A DNA stretch of 64,000 nt from NCBI RefSeq assembly GCF_001969815.1, contig NZ_MRBK01000001.1, forward strand, positions 186,001-250,000, given 5' to 3'. Both the position numbers and the translations under genes were made by a program. The stretch comes from Bacillus swezeyi. Its GTDB lineage: Bacteria > Bacillota > Bacilli > Bacillales > Bacillaceae. The notes under the pieces were generated by a model, which did no database searches, was not told where the DNA came from, and saw only the letters and a list, made by a program, of their open reading frames with translations. Below, one piece after another: positions 29,080 to 38,586 of this stretch. Positions within the stretch are counted from its first letter, which is position 1. Each line of letters starts with the position of its first letter.

Positions 29080-30591
29080 ATGAATGCAGTTCTAATAACC
29101 GGAGCCGGGCCGACAGGATTGGTGCTGGCGCTGTTTTTAGCCCGGAAAGGAGTGCCGCTTCGCATTATTGATAAAAATACAGGCCCTGGCCGGACATCAC
29201 GGGCAATGGCGGTTCATGCCCGCACCCTTGAGTTCTACCGTCAGCTTGGAATAGCTGAAGAGGCGGTTCAAAAGGGCATTAAAGTCAATGCCGTTCATAT
29301 ACGTCAAGGTCATAAGGAAAAGGGGCGTGTCAATCTTGGGGACATTGGAGAGGGATTAAGCCCGTATCCATTTGTGCTCAGCTTTGCCCAAGACGAGCAT
29401 GAGCGATTTTTACTTAAGCATCTTATTGCGGCAGGAGTCGAAGTTGAATGGAAAACAGAGCTGGTTTCTTATACGGATAAGGGCGGCTTTGTTGAGGCAG
29501 AGATTAGGAAAGAGGAACAAACGGAAGTGATCGAAACGGCCTTTCTCTGCGGCTGCGACGGAGCTCACAGCACTGTACGCCGCGAGCTGGATTTAGGCTT
29601 TCCGGGAGGGACGTACGAGCATACTTTTTATGTAGCAGATGTTAAAGCATCAGGCGAAGCTGCTTCAAAGCATGATCTGAATCTTTGTCTTGAGGAAGAC
29701 GGCTTTTGTATTGTTTTTCCTGTAAGAAGCACCGGCATGAATCGGTTTGTCGGCATTGTGCCCTCTGCTTTGGAAAACAGGGAGGCCCTCTCCTTTAAGG
29801 ATATCGCCCCCTTTGCAGAAAAGCTTCTGCATGTCAAAGTACATGAAGTCAACTGGTTTTCAACCTATCGCGTTCATCATCGGGTGGCTGATCAGTTCAG
29901 AAAAGGGCGTGTCTTTATTTTAGGAGATGCGGGACATATTCACAGTCCTGTCGGCGGTCAAGGGATGAATACAGGTATCGGTGATGCCGTCAATTTAGCA
30001 TGGAAACTGGCGGGAGTGCTTAATGAACGTGTGGATGAAATAATTTTGGACAGCTATGAGACGGAACGGATTGCATTTGCCCGCTCCCTTGTGGCTACTA
30101 CTGATCGGGCGTTTCAGGCAGTGGTCGGACAAAATGCCAGGGGAAGGCTGGTTCGGACTGTGCTTATTCCCCGAATTGCACCGTTCTTTCTTCGATTCCC
30201 GCCTATAAAAAAGGCGGCTTTTAATAGAGTGTCGCAAATTCGCATTCATTATCGAGACAGCCTACTAAGCATGGGAAAGGCCGGAAAACTTCAAGGCGGA
30301 GATCGTCTGCCCTGGATCAGCGTTGGAAGGAATGACAATTTTGAAGCGCTGAAGACCGCCGCTTGGCAGGTTCATATTTATGGGAAGGCAAACCCGGGGC
30401 TGTTAACAATCGCTAAACAACACAACCTCCCATTGCATGAGTTTGCATGGAGCAGGGCCAGTGCTAATGCAGGTTTACGGCGCGATGCTCTCTACCTTGT
30501 TCGCCCTGACGGATATATTGCTCTTGCAGACAGTGAACAGACTATCAACAAGCTGACAGAGTATCTTTCTAAATTTAAAATCAGGAACTAA
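29080..30591 (+). CDS. FAD-dependent aromatic monooxygenase (PheA/TfdB type)
   Basis: 503 residues. N-terminal Rossmann motif GAGPTGLVLALFLARKG (about 8-24), middle DG motif LCGCDGAHSTVRREL, and the FAD ribityl motif GDAGHIHSPVGGQGMNTGIG (about 285-304), all as in flavin hydroxylases (PF01494). The C-terminal thioredoxin-like part is kept. It would hydroxylate a phenol or similar aromatic compound with NAD(P)H and oxygen; the substrate is unknown. ATG at 29080 with GGGATGGG upstream, 20 nt after the kinase gene. Confidence 0.87.
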   Translation: MNAVLITGAGPTGLVLALFLARKGVPLRIIDKNTGPGRTSRAMAVHARTLEFYRQLGIAEEAVQKGIKVNAVHIRQGHKEKGRVNLGDIGEGLSPYPFVLSFAQDEHERFLLKHLIAAGVEVEWKTELVSYTDKGGFVEAEIRKEEQTEVIETAFLCGCDGAHSTVRRELDLGFPGGTYEHTFYVADVKASGEAASKHDLNLCLEEDGFCIVFPVRSTGMNRFVGIVPSALENREALSFKDIAPFAEKLLHVKVHEVNWFSTYRVHHRVADQFRKGRVFILGDAGHIHSPVGGQGMNTGIGDAVNLAWKLAGVLNERVDEIILDSYETERIAFARSLVATTDRAFQAVVGQNARGRLVRTVLIPRIAPFFLRFPPIKKAAFNRVSQIRIHYRDSLLSMGKAGKLQGGDRLPWISVGRNDNFEALKTAAWQVHIYGKANPGLLTIAKQHNLPLHEFAWSRASANAGLRRDALYLVRPDGYIALADSEQTINKLTEYLSKFKIRN

Positions 30592-30593
30592 AT

Positions 30594-30625
30594 GGCTGCC
30601 GATTAGCCGGCAGCCGTATTTTCGA
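30594..30625. terminator. Terminator after the monooxygenase
   Basis: GGCTGCCG-ATTAG-CCGGCAGCC with a short T-rich tail (GTATTTT). It also lies just beyond the stop of the chemoreceptor remnant on the other strand. Confidence 0.7.
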
Positions 30626-30719
30626 TTATTTCATTTTGACTTCTTCAATCAGTTTCCGCAAATCTTCAGCCAGCTTGGCCAGCTCGTTTGCGGAGGCTGA
30701 AACCTCTTCCATTGCTGCT
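30626..30719 (-). pseudogene. C-terminal scrap of a methyl-accepting chemotaxis protein (probably tlpC)
   Basis: The minus strand encodes AAMEEVSASANELAKLAEDL then RKLIEEVKMK and a stop, which is the last 30 residues of a methyl-accepting chemotaxis receptor. A stop precedes it and the remaining roughly 540 residues are gone. In B. subtilis tlpC follows nucA at this place, so this is most likely the remnant of tlpC. Confidence 0.75.
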
Positions 30720-30973
30720 CATCTGTAAGGCATGCTGCCGATTTCAAGAAATGTTGGTTTAAAATAAAGTTTGATCATGTTTACTCCTGTGTCGCGCCCT
30801 TTTGTGATTTAAGAAAAAAGTTATTTCGCTTGCTGCTTTTTTAACATAAGTAAAAATGAAAACCTCGGCATAAGCCCAGGTTTTTACTCATCAAAATATC
30901 TTTTCATTATATTCTGTATAATTTTTGCTAACAGTAAGGTGATTGATTTAAGGAAACGTTCTTGTTATTTTTC
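30720..30973. other. AT-rich spacer with a stem-loop
   Basis: No gene. An imperfect stem-loop at 30850-30888 (GTAAAAA, AAACC ... GGTTTTTAC) could end transcripts from either side. Base composition is clearly lower in G+C than the flanks to the left. Confidence 0.4.
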
Positions 30974-31351
30974 TTATTCAAAAAAATTATTTTGTTTAAT
31001 TTGATCTATTCGTTTTTTTCCCCATTCATACATCATCTCAACGATTGGTAGCAATGTCATTCCAAGCTCAGTCATTGAGTATTCGACTTTTGGAGGAATT
31101 TCCGGAATTACTTCTCTATGAACAATGCCATCTTCTATCAGTTCACGTAATTGGTTTGTTAATACCTTATGAGATATTCCTGAGAAAAGTCTTTGGAGTT
31201 CGCTGAATCGATGTGGCCCTTCCACACCTAAATGCCACAAAATAACAACTTTCCATTTTCCACTAATAATCGATAAGGTAAGTTCTTTTTCACAATGATA
31301 ATCATGATTTAATATTCTCTCTTTAATTTCTTCTCTTAATGTATCTGACAT
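30974..31351 (-). CDS. HxlR-family winged-helix regulator
   Basis: 125 residues. The HxlR pattern is complete: [20 protein letters not shown], then [20 protein letters not shown] and the wing [12 protein letters not shown]. The Cys in YHCEKE (about residue 20) sits where redox-sensing relatives have theirs. Start: ATG at 31351 behind AAGGAG. It is divergent from the DJ-1/PfpI gene and probably its regulator. Codon use is AT-richer than in the neighbouring put or lch genes. It is not the B. subtilis hxlR, since hxlAB are absent. Confidence 0.82.
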   Translation of the reverse strand: MSDTLREEIKERILNHDYHCEKELTLSIISGKWKVVILWHLGVEGPHRFSELQRLFSGISHKVLTNQLRELIEDGIVHREVIPEIPPKVEYSMTELGMTLLPIVEMMYEWGKKRIDQIKQNNFFE

Positions 31352-31378
31352 AGGGAGTAAACTCCTTTTCTTATAATA

Positions 31379-31394
31379 GTAACCGTTTGGTAAC
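31379..31394. promoter_or_regulatory. Direct repeat in the HxlR/DJ-1 divergent promoter
   Basis: GTAACC-GTTTG-GTAACC lies within the spacer of a minus-strand promoter (TTGTGC, 17 nt, TACTAT). It is a plausible binding site for the HxlR-type regulator; autoregulation is inferred. Confidence 0.35.
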
Positions 31395-31491
31395 CTCCGC
31401 ACAAAAAAGTGCATTCTTCACAAAGCAGAAAAGCGCCGGTAGAATGAATTTATCTTAAGATCAATTTTTTATATTACAGGAGGCAAATGAT

Positions 31492-32010
31492 ATGAGCAAA
31501 AAAGCTTTATTTATTATACCACCAGAAAGATTTAATGAAGATGAATTATTTCAACCAAAAGAAGCTTTAAAAAATGCGGGAATTGATGTAACTATTGCAA
31601 GTACAAAAACAGGTGAAATTACTGGTGACTATCAAGGAAAGACAAACGCTGAAGTGATCTTCTCCGAGGTTTCAGCCACTGATTATGATGCTCTTGCTGT
31701 CATAGGGGGATCTGGTACGAACGATCATCTATGGGGAAATCAAGAATTGCTAAGCTGCTTGAAACAAGCTCATAAACAAAATGTTCTTGTAACAGGAATT
31801 TGTGCCGGGGCTGTAACTGTAGCTAAAGCAGGGTTACTTACTGGCCGAAAAGCTACTTGCTACCCAGTTGACGTACAAAAGAACGAATTAAAAGCTCATA
31901 ACGTAGAGTATGTTGAACAACATGTCATAGCGCATGATGATATTATTACAGGCGATGGACCAGATGGTGCAAAAGAATTTGGAAAGAGCCTTGTTGAAGC
32001 ATTAAGTTAG
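31492..32010 (+). CDS. DJ-1/PfpI family protein
   Basis: 172 residues. The nucleophilic elbow TGICAGAVTVAKAGLLTGRK places the reactive Cys at residue 104, and ALAVIGGSGTNDHLW is the conserved strand before it. The family includes glyoxalase III/deglycases and proteases acting on damaged proteins or carbonyl stress. A strong AGGAGG precedes the ATG, and a terminator follows. Its AT-rich codon use, shared with the HxlR gene, hints at acquisition. Confidence 0.85.
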   Translation: MSKKALFIIPPERFNEDELFQPKEALKNAGIDVTIASTKTGEITGDYQGKTNAEVIFSEVSATDYDALAVIGGSGTNDHLWGNQELLSCLKQAHKQNVLVTGICAGAVTVAKAGLLTGRKATCYPVDVQKNELKAHNVEYVEQHVIAHDDIITGDGPDGAKEFGKSLVEALS

Positions 32011-32044
32011 TTCTTAAATTTAAGTGAAAAACTTGTTTGGATAT

Positions 32045-32079
32045 GAAGCCGTTCGGAAGTTATTCGAACGGCTTCTTTT
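32045..32079 (+). terminator. Terminator of the DJ-1/PfpI gene
   Basis: GAAGCCGTTCG, loop, CGAACGGCTTC followed by TTTT; 11-bp perfect stem. Confidence 0.88.
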
Positions 32080-32190
32080 CATAATTAGGTGAATCAACGT
32101 TTTGGTCTTCTGAAGAGCCAGGCTCCTGTATAAAAAATGCCGATTACATCACCCTCTGATTTTTGATCGGCATATAAAAGAATGACAAAA

Positions 32191-32224
32191 CCCTAAAAAC
32201 TCCGGTGGTAACGGGGTTTTTAGC
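32191..32224 (-). terminator. Terminator of the LXG gene
   Basis: Minus strand: CTAAAAACcCCG, loop, CGGAGTTTTTAG followed by GGTTTTG. Lies 24 nt past the stop. Confidence 0.65.
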
Positions 32225-32247
32225 GGCAGTGTCGCCCAGGTTCTTTA

Positions 32248-32991
32248 TTACGTCCTTGCTTCCTTAGCGGTCGTCAAGGCTTCAGCTTGGTCTTTTTTAT
32301 ATGTCATGTAGCCTTTGACCTGCTGATGTACATCCTTTTTCAGCTTATAGGCTTCGCTTTTCTGGTAAGCTGATGCATTGTAGCGGATGGGAGAGGAGCT
32401 TTTTCCTTGACGGGTTGCACCGATTAAGGCGGAGTAGTCGGCGGTAATCATTTGCTGAGCCATTTCAGAGGCTCCGTATTCGTTTTTTAGCAGTTCGTCG
32501 AGATCCCCGACGGCTTTAATGGTGTCTTTTCGTTTTTGGTTTGCGGCATTCAGCTGCTGTTTAAATTCATCAGCTGGAAAAGGTTCTAAGGAAATTAAAT
32601 CGTCGATCTTAACTAAAATATTTTTCAGTTCTTTTTTTTGCGCGGACACCATGTTATAAGAGTGAGTATGGACGTTTACGAGTTCTTGTTCAAGAAACTG
32701 AACATCAACAAATGTCTCTCCCGAAAGCCCAGCATTTTCGACAGCATTTGATATCCCGTCCAGAAACTGGATCTGCATATCGGTCAGGTCAAGCCATCCG
32801 TCTACGATTCCGGATTGGTCTCTATAAAACGCTTTAATTGTGTCAGCGCCTTTCCCTTGGAAATCTTCATCCAAATCTGCCACGCTTTGAAACGCATTCT
32901 TTAAGCTGACGAACTGTTCTCTCAAACTTTTGTAATCATTTGCCCGCTGCTTCATGGCTGATTGTAAAGTTTCCGCTTCATAGACCTTCAT
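32248..32991 (-). CDS. LXG-domain protein lacking a toxin domain
   Basis: 247 residues. The N-terminal 200 residues fit the LXG domain of type VII-secreted polymorphic toxins (YeeF/YobL/YxiD group): MKVYEAETLQSAMKQR at the start, FQGKGADTIKAFYRD as the LXG-like motif, and long helices throughout. Such toxins are normally above 450 residues with a C-terminal nuclease or other effector; here the frame stops after ALTTAKEART and no toxin domain or immunity gene is seen downstream. It is either a truncated toxin or a carrier/partner protein. AAAGGG precedes the ATG. Confidence 0.75.
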   Translation of the reverse strand: MKVYEAETLQSAMKQRANDYKSLREQFVSLKNAFQSVADLDEDFQGKGADTIKAFYRDQSGIVDGWLDLTDMQIQFLDGISNAVENAGLSGETFVDVQFLEQELVNVHTHSYNMVSAQKKELKNILVKIDDLISLEPFPADEFKQQLNAANQKRKDTIKAVGDLDELLKNEYGASEMAQQMITADYSALIGATRQGKSSSPIRYNASAYQKSEAYKLKKDVHQQVKGYMTYKKDQAEALTTAKEART

Positions 32992-33404
32992 TTTTTGTGC
33001 CCTTTCTAAGTCTTATTTAGTACAGAGTTTACCACTTTACAGAAAAAAGTTGGGCAAAAATCCTGAATATCCATAAAAATGAATCATTTAGATTAGTTTC
33101 AAAAACCTAATGGGAGTTTTAGCATATTACAAATGAATACTTTAGCAGTTCATAGGTCCTGATTCGAGTATGGTGAGTTTAGGATTCAGCTTTTAAAACC
33201 AAAACGTCTCCAAGGAAAAGGGCGAGGCCCCTGGTGATAAAATTGTGAAATACTGTGAACAAATCTAATGAAAATGTGATTTTATGGTATCTTAAAATAA
33301 AAAATTAAAGAAAAAAGACTTCGAAAAATTTAAAAAGATAAAATTGACTGTCTTCTTTCACTTTATTAGTATTATAGTCAAATATTTTAAAAAGAAGGTA
33401 TTTT
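32992..33404. other. AT-rich intergenic region with the hyu promoter
   Basis: No credible gene. At its right end is a promoter for the hyu operon: TTGACT (33344-33349), 17-nt spacer, TAGTAT (33367-33372). Elsewhere nothing recognisable. Confidence 0.6.
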
Positions 33405-35528
33405 TTGCAGAAACCTTGGGGAAGGGGAAAACTAGAATTGAATGAAGAAGGATACCGGATTGGAATAGATATTGGAGGGACTTTTACTGATCTTTCTTTG
33501 CTGAACCTGAAAGATGGCAGCATGACAGCCGTCAAAACACCGACAGTTCCGGAAGATCCTGCTCAGGGGATTATCAATGGGCTGGCGCTTTTAAAGGAGA
33601 ATGATATTCAGCCGTCGCAGATTCACTATTTTGTACACGGTATGACAATCGGTTTAAACACATTAATACAGCGCAAAGGAGCCAAAATCGCCCTGTTTGT
33701 AACAGAAGGCTTCCGTGATATTCTTTCGCTTCAGCGTCTTCGCCTCCCGATTCCGTACGATTTTAGGTCGCGAATGCCGGAGCCGCTTATTCCCCGTAAA
33801 TACGTATTTCCAATTAAAGAAAGAATGCTTCACGATGGATCTGAGAAGCTGCCGCTTCATTTAGAAGACATTGACGAAGCTGTCGGCAAAGTTTTGAAAG
33901 AAGGAATAACCGGAATCGTTGTTTCTTTTCTTCACAGCTACCGGAATCCTGTTCATGAACGTCAAGCTGTTGAGCGAATCAAACAGCAAGCGCCTGGGTT
34001 GGAAGTCGCGGCGTCTTCGGAGCTTTGGGCGCAGCTGAGGGAATACGAACGAACTGTCATATCAGTCGCCAATTTATACATAAAGCCTAATGTGCAGCGC
34101 TATTTTAACACGCTCAAAGATAGACTCACTGAGGCCGGTATTCCGGCAGAGCCGTTTATTACCCAATCAAACGGAGGGCTGATGGATATTGAAACGGCTG
34201 CCTCGGCACCTGTCAAAACGCTTTTCTCAGGTCCGGCGGCAGGTGTTATCGGAGCGATTCGCGCCGCTGAATCCGCCGGCTCAGGAAATGTGATCACGTT
34301 TGATGTCGGAGGAACAAGTGCTGATATTTCCATTGTAGAAGAAGGAAAAGCAGCACTGACCCAGTCCAATCAAATTTCGGGCTTCCCGATCACCATTCCG
34401 TCTGTTGCGATGTATTCAATTGGAGCAGGCGGTGGGTCTGTTGCTTGGATTGATAATGGCGGACTTTTGAAAGTGGGGCCGGAATCGGCAGGCTCTGACC
34501 CGGGCCCAGCATGTTATGGAAAAGGGAAGCGGGCTGCACTGACCGACGCGTTTCTGATTTGCCGTTACTTAAATCCTGATCGGTTTGCATCCGGGAATAT
34601 GAAGCTTTTCCGGGAGAAATCCGAGCAGGCGCTCATGCCTGTTGCGGAACATTTAGGCACAGATGTGGAGCGGGCTGCCGACCAAATGATTCAGGTCGCT
34701 GTTGCCAATATGTATACGGAGTTAAGCAATGTGATGGAGCAGCACGGGTTTGATCCCCGTGAATTTAGTCTGCTGGCATTTGGGGGTGCCGGCCCGGTAA
34801 CAGCAAATTTTCTGGCGGAAGAAATTCAAGCGAAAAACGTGCTGATTCCCCCGAGTCCCGGCACACTATCCGCTTTAGGGGCTTTAACCGCTGATTTTGT
34901 CTATGATGCTGTACTTTCAAGGCAGGTTCTTCTTGACGAACTGGATGCGGACCAATTAAAGGAAGAGTTTTCAAGACTGACAAAACAAGCGGAAAAATGG
35001 CTTGCTGAACAACGTGTAGAGGTGCTGACGGAGACATCTCTTTTCTGCTTGCTTGATGCCCGTTATAAAGGGCAGGCATACGAGATTGAACTGCCTGTTT
35101 CACAGGTATGTATCGAAGAAAAGAACATACGGGAAATCGCAAAATCCTTTCATCGCATCCATCAGCGTAAATATGGACACAGTGATGAAAAAACGAGCAT
35201 TGAACTAATGAATTTGCGCGTACGGATCATAGGAAAGACGCCAAAACCTTCAGTAGAAGAAAGCCGCCGAACCGCAGGGCCTAAAGCATTGCCGTTCAGC
35301 CGGAGGGCGGTCATGATTAAAGGCAGCATATACCAAGCCGCTGTGTACAACCGCTGTGATCTGCCATGCGGTCAGCGGATTGAAGGGCCGGCCATTATTG
35401 AGCAGGATGATTCAACTACGCTGATTTTGCCAAACTGGCAGGGAGCCGCGGATCAATCGGGCAACTTTATCATTGTGCGGAAGGAGAGCGAAAAATCATG
35501 CGAACAGATCCTGCCCGGCTGGAAATGA
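33405..35528 (+). CDS. hyuA: Hydantoinase/oxoprolinase subunit A
   Basis: 707 residues (or 696 from the TTG at 33438). N-terminal Hydant_A_N: YRIGIDIGGTFTDLSLL, the ATP-binding phosphate loop. The second ATPase motif is FDVGGTSADISIVEEG, with GGGSVAWID and SAGSDPGPACYGKG following. The enzyme class opens 5-membered lactam rings (hydantoin, N-methylhydantoin, 5-oxoproline) at the cost of ATP, with subunit B. TTG start at 33405 has AAGAAGG 6 nt upstream; the alternative TTG at 33438 has AAGGGG at 10 nt. It overlaps hyuB by 31 nt and leads a six-gene operon with an ABC importer. Confidence 0.87.
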   Translation: MQKPWGRGKLELNEEGYRIGIDIGGTFTDLSLLNLKDGSMTAVKTPTVPEDPAQGIINGLALLKENDIQPSQIHYFVHGMTIGLNTLIQRKGAKIALFVTEGFRDILSLQRLRLPIPYDFRSRMPEPLIPRKYVFPIKERMLHDGSEKLPLHLEDIDEAVGKVLKEGITGIVVSFLHSYRNPVHERQAVERIKQQAPGLEVAASSELWAQLREYERTVISVANLYIKPNVQRYFNTLKDRLTEAGIPAEPFITQSNGGLMDIETAASAPVKTLFSGPAAGVIGAIRAAESAGSGNVITFDVGGTSADISIVEEGKAALTQSNQISGFPITIPSVAMYSIGAGGGSVAWIDNGGLLKVGPESAGSDPGPACYGKGKRAALTDAFLICRYLNPDRFASGNMKLFREKSEQALMPVAEHLGTDVERAADQMIQVAVANMYTELSNVMEQHGFDPREFSLLAFGGAGPVTANFLAEEIQAKNVLIPPSPGTLSALGALTADFVYDAVLSRQVLLDELDADQLKEEFSRLTKQAEKWLAEQRVEVLTETSLFCLLDARYKGQAYEIELPVSQVCIEEKNIREIAKSFHRIHQRKYGHSDEKTSIELMNLRVRIIGKTPKPSVEESRRTAGPKALPFSRRAVMIKGSIYQAAVYNRCDLPCGQRIEGPAIIEQDDSTTLILPNWQGAADQSGNFIIVRKESEKSCEQILPGWK

Positions 35529-37474
35529 TGAGAAGCTATTTTAATGCAATAGCCGCGGGGATGGGGCACGTCATTGAACGGACTTCCTTTACAACATTTG
35601 TGAAAGAGTCTGCAGATTTTGCAACTGCTCTTGCAACCCCTGATGGAGAATTCTACGTTTATCCAAAAACAGTTGGTGTGACGATTTTTTTAGGGTTATC
35701 GTTAAAACGCGCAATTAAGGAAAGCGGACCGTTTAAACCGGGAGACATTGTCCTGACAAATGATCCTTATTCAACAGACGGCTTGGCGACTCATTTGCCT
35801 GATTTACACGTTTTTAAACCGATTTTTAGCGGCGGTGAGATTATCAGTTATGCCTGGGCCTTTGTCCATTGCAGCGATGTAGGCGGAATGGTTCCCGCCA
35901 GTATTTCGCCAACGGCGACCGACATCCACCAGGAAGGTTTGAGAATTCCGCCTGTCAAGATTTACAAAGAAGGGAAAGCGGATCGCGATATATTAAGTGT
36001 TCTCCGGGCGAACAGCAGAGCGCCGGGATTAAACGAAGGGGACATTAACGCGATGATTGCGGCAGTCAATACAGCGGAAGCCCGATTGAAGGAGATGATC
36101 GGGAAGTTTGGAAAAAAAGAAGTTCAGCAGGGAATGGAAGATTTGCTTGAGCAAGCGTCCATAAGGGCCGGCAAAGTCATCGGCCGCATCCCTGAAGGAA
36201 CGTACAGTTTTTCTGATTATCTTGATGATGATATGGTCTCTGACGTTCCGATCCGCCTTGCTGTTTCCGCAAAGGTTTCCGATGGGAAAATCACACTGGA
36301 CTTCTCAGACTGTGATCCGCAGGTGCAGACCGCTTTTAATCTTGTTACAAACGGAAGCAAACACTCATTTTTATATCAAGGTTTGATCAATTATATCATT
36401 AGTGAAGATCCGTTTATTCCGGTTAACGGGGGACTGACGAGGCCGATTGGCGTCATCGCTCCAAGGGGAACATTGGTCAATCCGGAATACCCCGCCTCAG
36501 TGGGGATTCGTCATTCGATCACGATGAGGCTGTATAATGCTGTGCTCGGTGCATTGGCCAAGGCGCTGCCGGAGGACATTCCCGCTGCGGGAGCAGGCCA
36601 GTCGGCCATTGTTGTTCTTTCAGCGCCCGATGAATCAGCGGACGGCAGGAAGATGTCTGTTGTGGAACCGATGGGCGGCGGAGGCGGCGGCCAGCATGAC
36701 ATGGACGGCGCAGACGGAATTGACCATGCATCGGGATTTTTAAAAAACACGCCAATCGAAAGTCTTGAGCAGCATATCGACATCCATGTTCATCGTTATG
36801 AGCTGATTAAAGATACTGCTGGAGCTGGCTTTCACAGGGGCGGTCATGCGATCGGGCTCGAGTTCGAAATCACCGCATCTGAATCAATGGTAACGGCAAG
36901 GGGAATGGAGCGTTTGCGTTTTCAGCCTTGGGGACTTGCAGGCGGAACAGCAGGAGCCCTCGGACGGGTTCGTCTTCATCCAAATGAGCCCCGCGAAAAA
37001 ATGATTCCTAAAATTGATGTGCTAAAGCTGAAGCAAGGGGACATCCTCAGCATTCATTCACCGGGCGGAGGCGGTTGGGGAGATCCGTTCACAAGGGAAC
37101 CAGAGCTTATTTTAAGGGAAGTTGAGGCTGGGCTGCTGAGCGAGGATGCAGCCTATCAAAAATACGGTGTGGTACTGAAGAAAAATGGTGAAGGACGCTT
37201 TGCCATCGATAAGGAAGAAACAAGCAAAATCAGAAAGAACAGAGCAGGTGAGCACCTGAAACAGTGGGATTTCGGCGTGGCAAGGGAAGCGTACGAAGGG
37301 CTATGGACAGAGGAAGCCAGTACTACCCTCGCTCAGCTGCTTCGACAGCTTCCGGCAAATCAAAGATCGCATGTAAAACATTTGGTGCACCGCTATTTTT
37401 CAAAAGAAGATCATCGGCTGATCAATACACAGGCTGTTGCAGCTGTTTTTGAGAAACTGGCAGGAAAAAAATAA
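35498..37474 (+). CDS. hyuB: Hydantoinase/oxoprolinase subunit B
   Basis: 658 residues of the Hydantoinase_B family, partner of HyuA. Blocks: TSFTTFVKESADFATALATP, PGDIVLTNDPYSTDGLATHL, HCSDVGGMVPASISPTATDI, and the Gly-rich GGGGGGQHDMDG and SPGGGGWGDPF. GGAGAG precedes the ATG inside the end of hyuA, so the two are translationally coupled. Exact substrate not determinable; the Pot-type transporter genes behind it suggest the substrate is imported. Confidence 0.87.
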   Translation: MRTDPARLEMMRSYFNAIAAGMGHVIERTSFTTFVKESADFATALATPDGEFYVYPKTVGVTIFLGLSLKRAIKESGPFKPGDIVLTNDPYSTDGLATHLPDLHVFKPIFSGGEIISYAWAFVHCSDVGGMVPASISPTATDIHQEGLRIPPVKIYKEGKADRDILSVLRANSRAPGLNEGDINAMIAAVNTAEARLKEMIGKFGKKEVQQGMEDLLEQASIRAGKVIGRIPEGTYSFSDYLDDDMVSDVPIRLAVSAKVSDGKITLDFSDCDPQVQTAFNLVTNGSKHSFLYQGLINYIISEDPFIPVNGGLTRPIGVIAPRGTLVNPEYPASVGIRHSITMRLYNAVLGALAKALPEDIPAAGAGQSAIVVLSAPDESADGRKMSVVEPMGGGGGGQHDMDGADGIDHASGFLKNTPIESLEQHIDIHVHRYELIKDTAGAGFHRGGHAIGLEFEITASESMVTARGMERLRFQPWGLAGGTAGALGRVRLHPNEPREKMIPKIDVLKLKQGDILSIHSPGGGGWGDPFTREPELILREVEAGLLSEDAAYQKYGVVLKKNGEGRFAIDKEETSKIRKNRAGEHLKQWDFGVAREAYEGLWTEEASTTLAQLLRQLPANQRSHVKHLVHRYFSKEDHRLINTQAVAAVFEKLAGKK

Positions 37475-37494
37475 TACGAAAATGGTGAGAAACA

Positions 37495-38577
37495 ATGAAA
37501 AGAAACATCTCTGTTTTGTTTATTCTGTCTCTTGTTTTGATGCTTCTGCTTTCCGCTTGCGGCGGAGGCGGCGGCCAGCAAAGCAAAAAATCCGATACAG
37601 TCGTTATCGGTGTCTATGGCGGTGATTGGGAAAAATATATAAAGCCGAGCGTTGAAGCATTTGAGAAAGATACGGGACTGAAAGTCAAAGTAGTCTCTGG
37701 AACAGACTCTGAGTGGTACACAAAGCTTAAAGCCTCTAATGGCAAAAATGCGCCATACGATCTTTTGATTTTGCAGCCTGATACGATTCAGCGGGCTCAG
37801 TCGGCAGACCTGTTGGAGCCTATCGATCAAGAGAAGGTTCCCAATTTAAGCGATTTGTATCGTTCCGTTCAGAAACGCTTTACTTTCGACGGAAAGCAAT
37901 ATGCCGCCGGTTTCAGCATGGGGCAGCTCGGGATTGCTTATCGAAAAGATCTCGTACCGCAGGAGCCGAAGCGGTGGACGGATCTTTGGAACAGCAGCTA
38001 TCAAGGCCATGTAGCCATCTCCTCTCCAGCATATTCGGCAGGTCTTCAGTTCTTGTCCGGTTTGATTAATGCTCAGGGCGGTTTGGAGTCAAATCAAAGA
38101 GATATGAACAAAGCATTCAACAGTTTGGCGGATTTAAAAAAGAATGTAGTAGCCTTTCCTGATAATCCCGGTTCGATTCAAACGCTTCTTGAACGGGGAG
38201 ACGCCTGGGTAGTTCCATTCTGGGACGGCCGTGCCTTTTCTCTTCAGCACTCAGGGCTTGATTTGGGGTTTGCATATCCTGAAGAAGGTGCTGTGGCAGC
38301 TGTCGCGAGCTGGGCTTTAATGAAAGGAAGTCCTAATGAAGAAAATGCCTACAAGCTTCTCAATCATTTAATCAGTCCCGATGTTCAAAAGGACTTTTCT
38401 GATAAAACGTATTACGGCATGACCAATAAAAAAGTGAAATACAGCGATGATTTAAAAGGGAAGGTGAAAGTCGGAGAAGCTTATTACAGCAATTTAAAAT
38501 GGGTGGACTATGAAACTGCAGCAAAAGAATTAGGCGATTGGACAAATCGCTGGAATCAAGTACTAGGCGGAAAATAG
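37495..38577 (+). CDS. PotD-type ABC substrate-binding lipoprotein
   Basis: 360 residues. Signal peptide with lipobox LLLSAC, lipidated Cys22, followed by a Gly-rich linker. The mature domain starts VVIGVYGGDWEKYIKPSVEAF, typical of spermidine/putrescine-type binding proteins (SBP_bac_8). It sits between hyuB (20 nt upstream) and the ATPase gene. In this operon the ligand is more likely a hydantoin-like compound or amide than a polyamine, but that is inference. Confidence 0.85.
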   Translation: MKRNISVLFILSLVLMLLLSACGGGGGQQSKKSDTVVIGVYGGDWEKYIKPSVEAFEKDTGLKVKVVSGTDSEWYTKLKASNGKNAPYDLLILQPDTIQRAQSADLLEPIDQEKVPNLSDLYRSVQKRFTFDGKQYAAGFSMGQLGIAYRKDLVPQEPKRWTDLWNSSYQGHVAISSPAYSAGLQFLSGLINAQGGLESNQRDMNKAFNSLADLKKNVVAFPDNPGSIQTLLERGDAWVVPFWDGRAFSLQHSGLDLGFAYPEEGAVAAVASWALMKGSPNEENAYKLLNHLISPDVQKDFSDKTYYGMTNKKVKYSDDLKGKVKVGEAYYSNLKWVDYETAAKELGDWTNRWNQVLGGK

Positions 38578-38586
38578 GTGACAATC

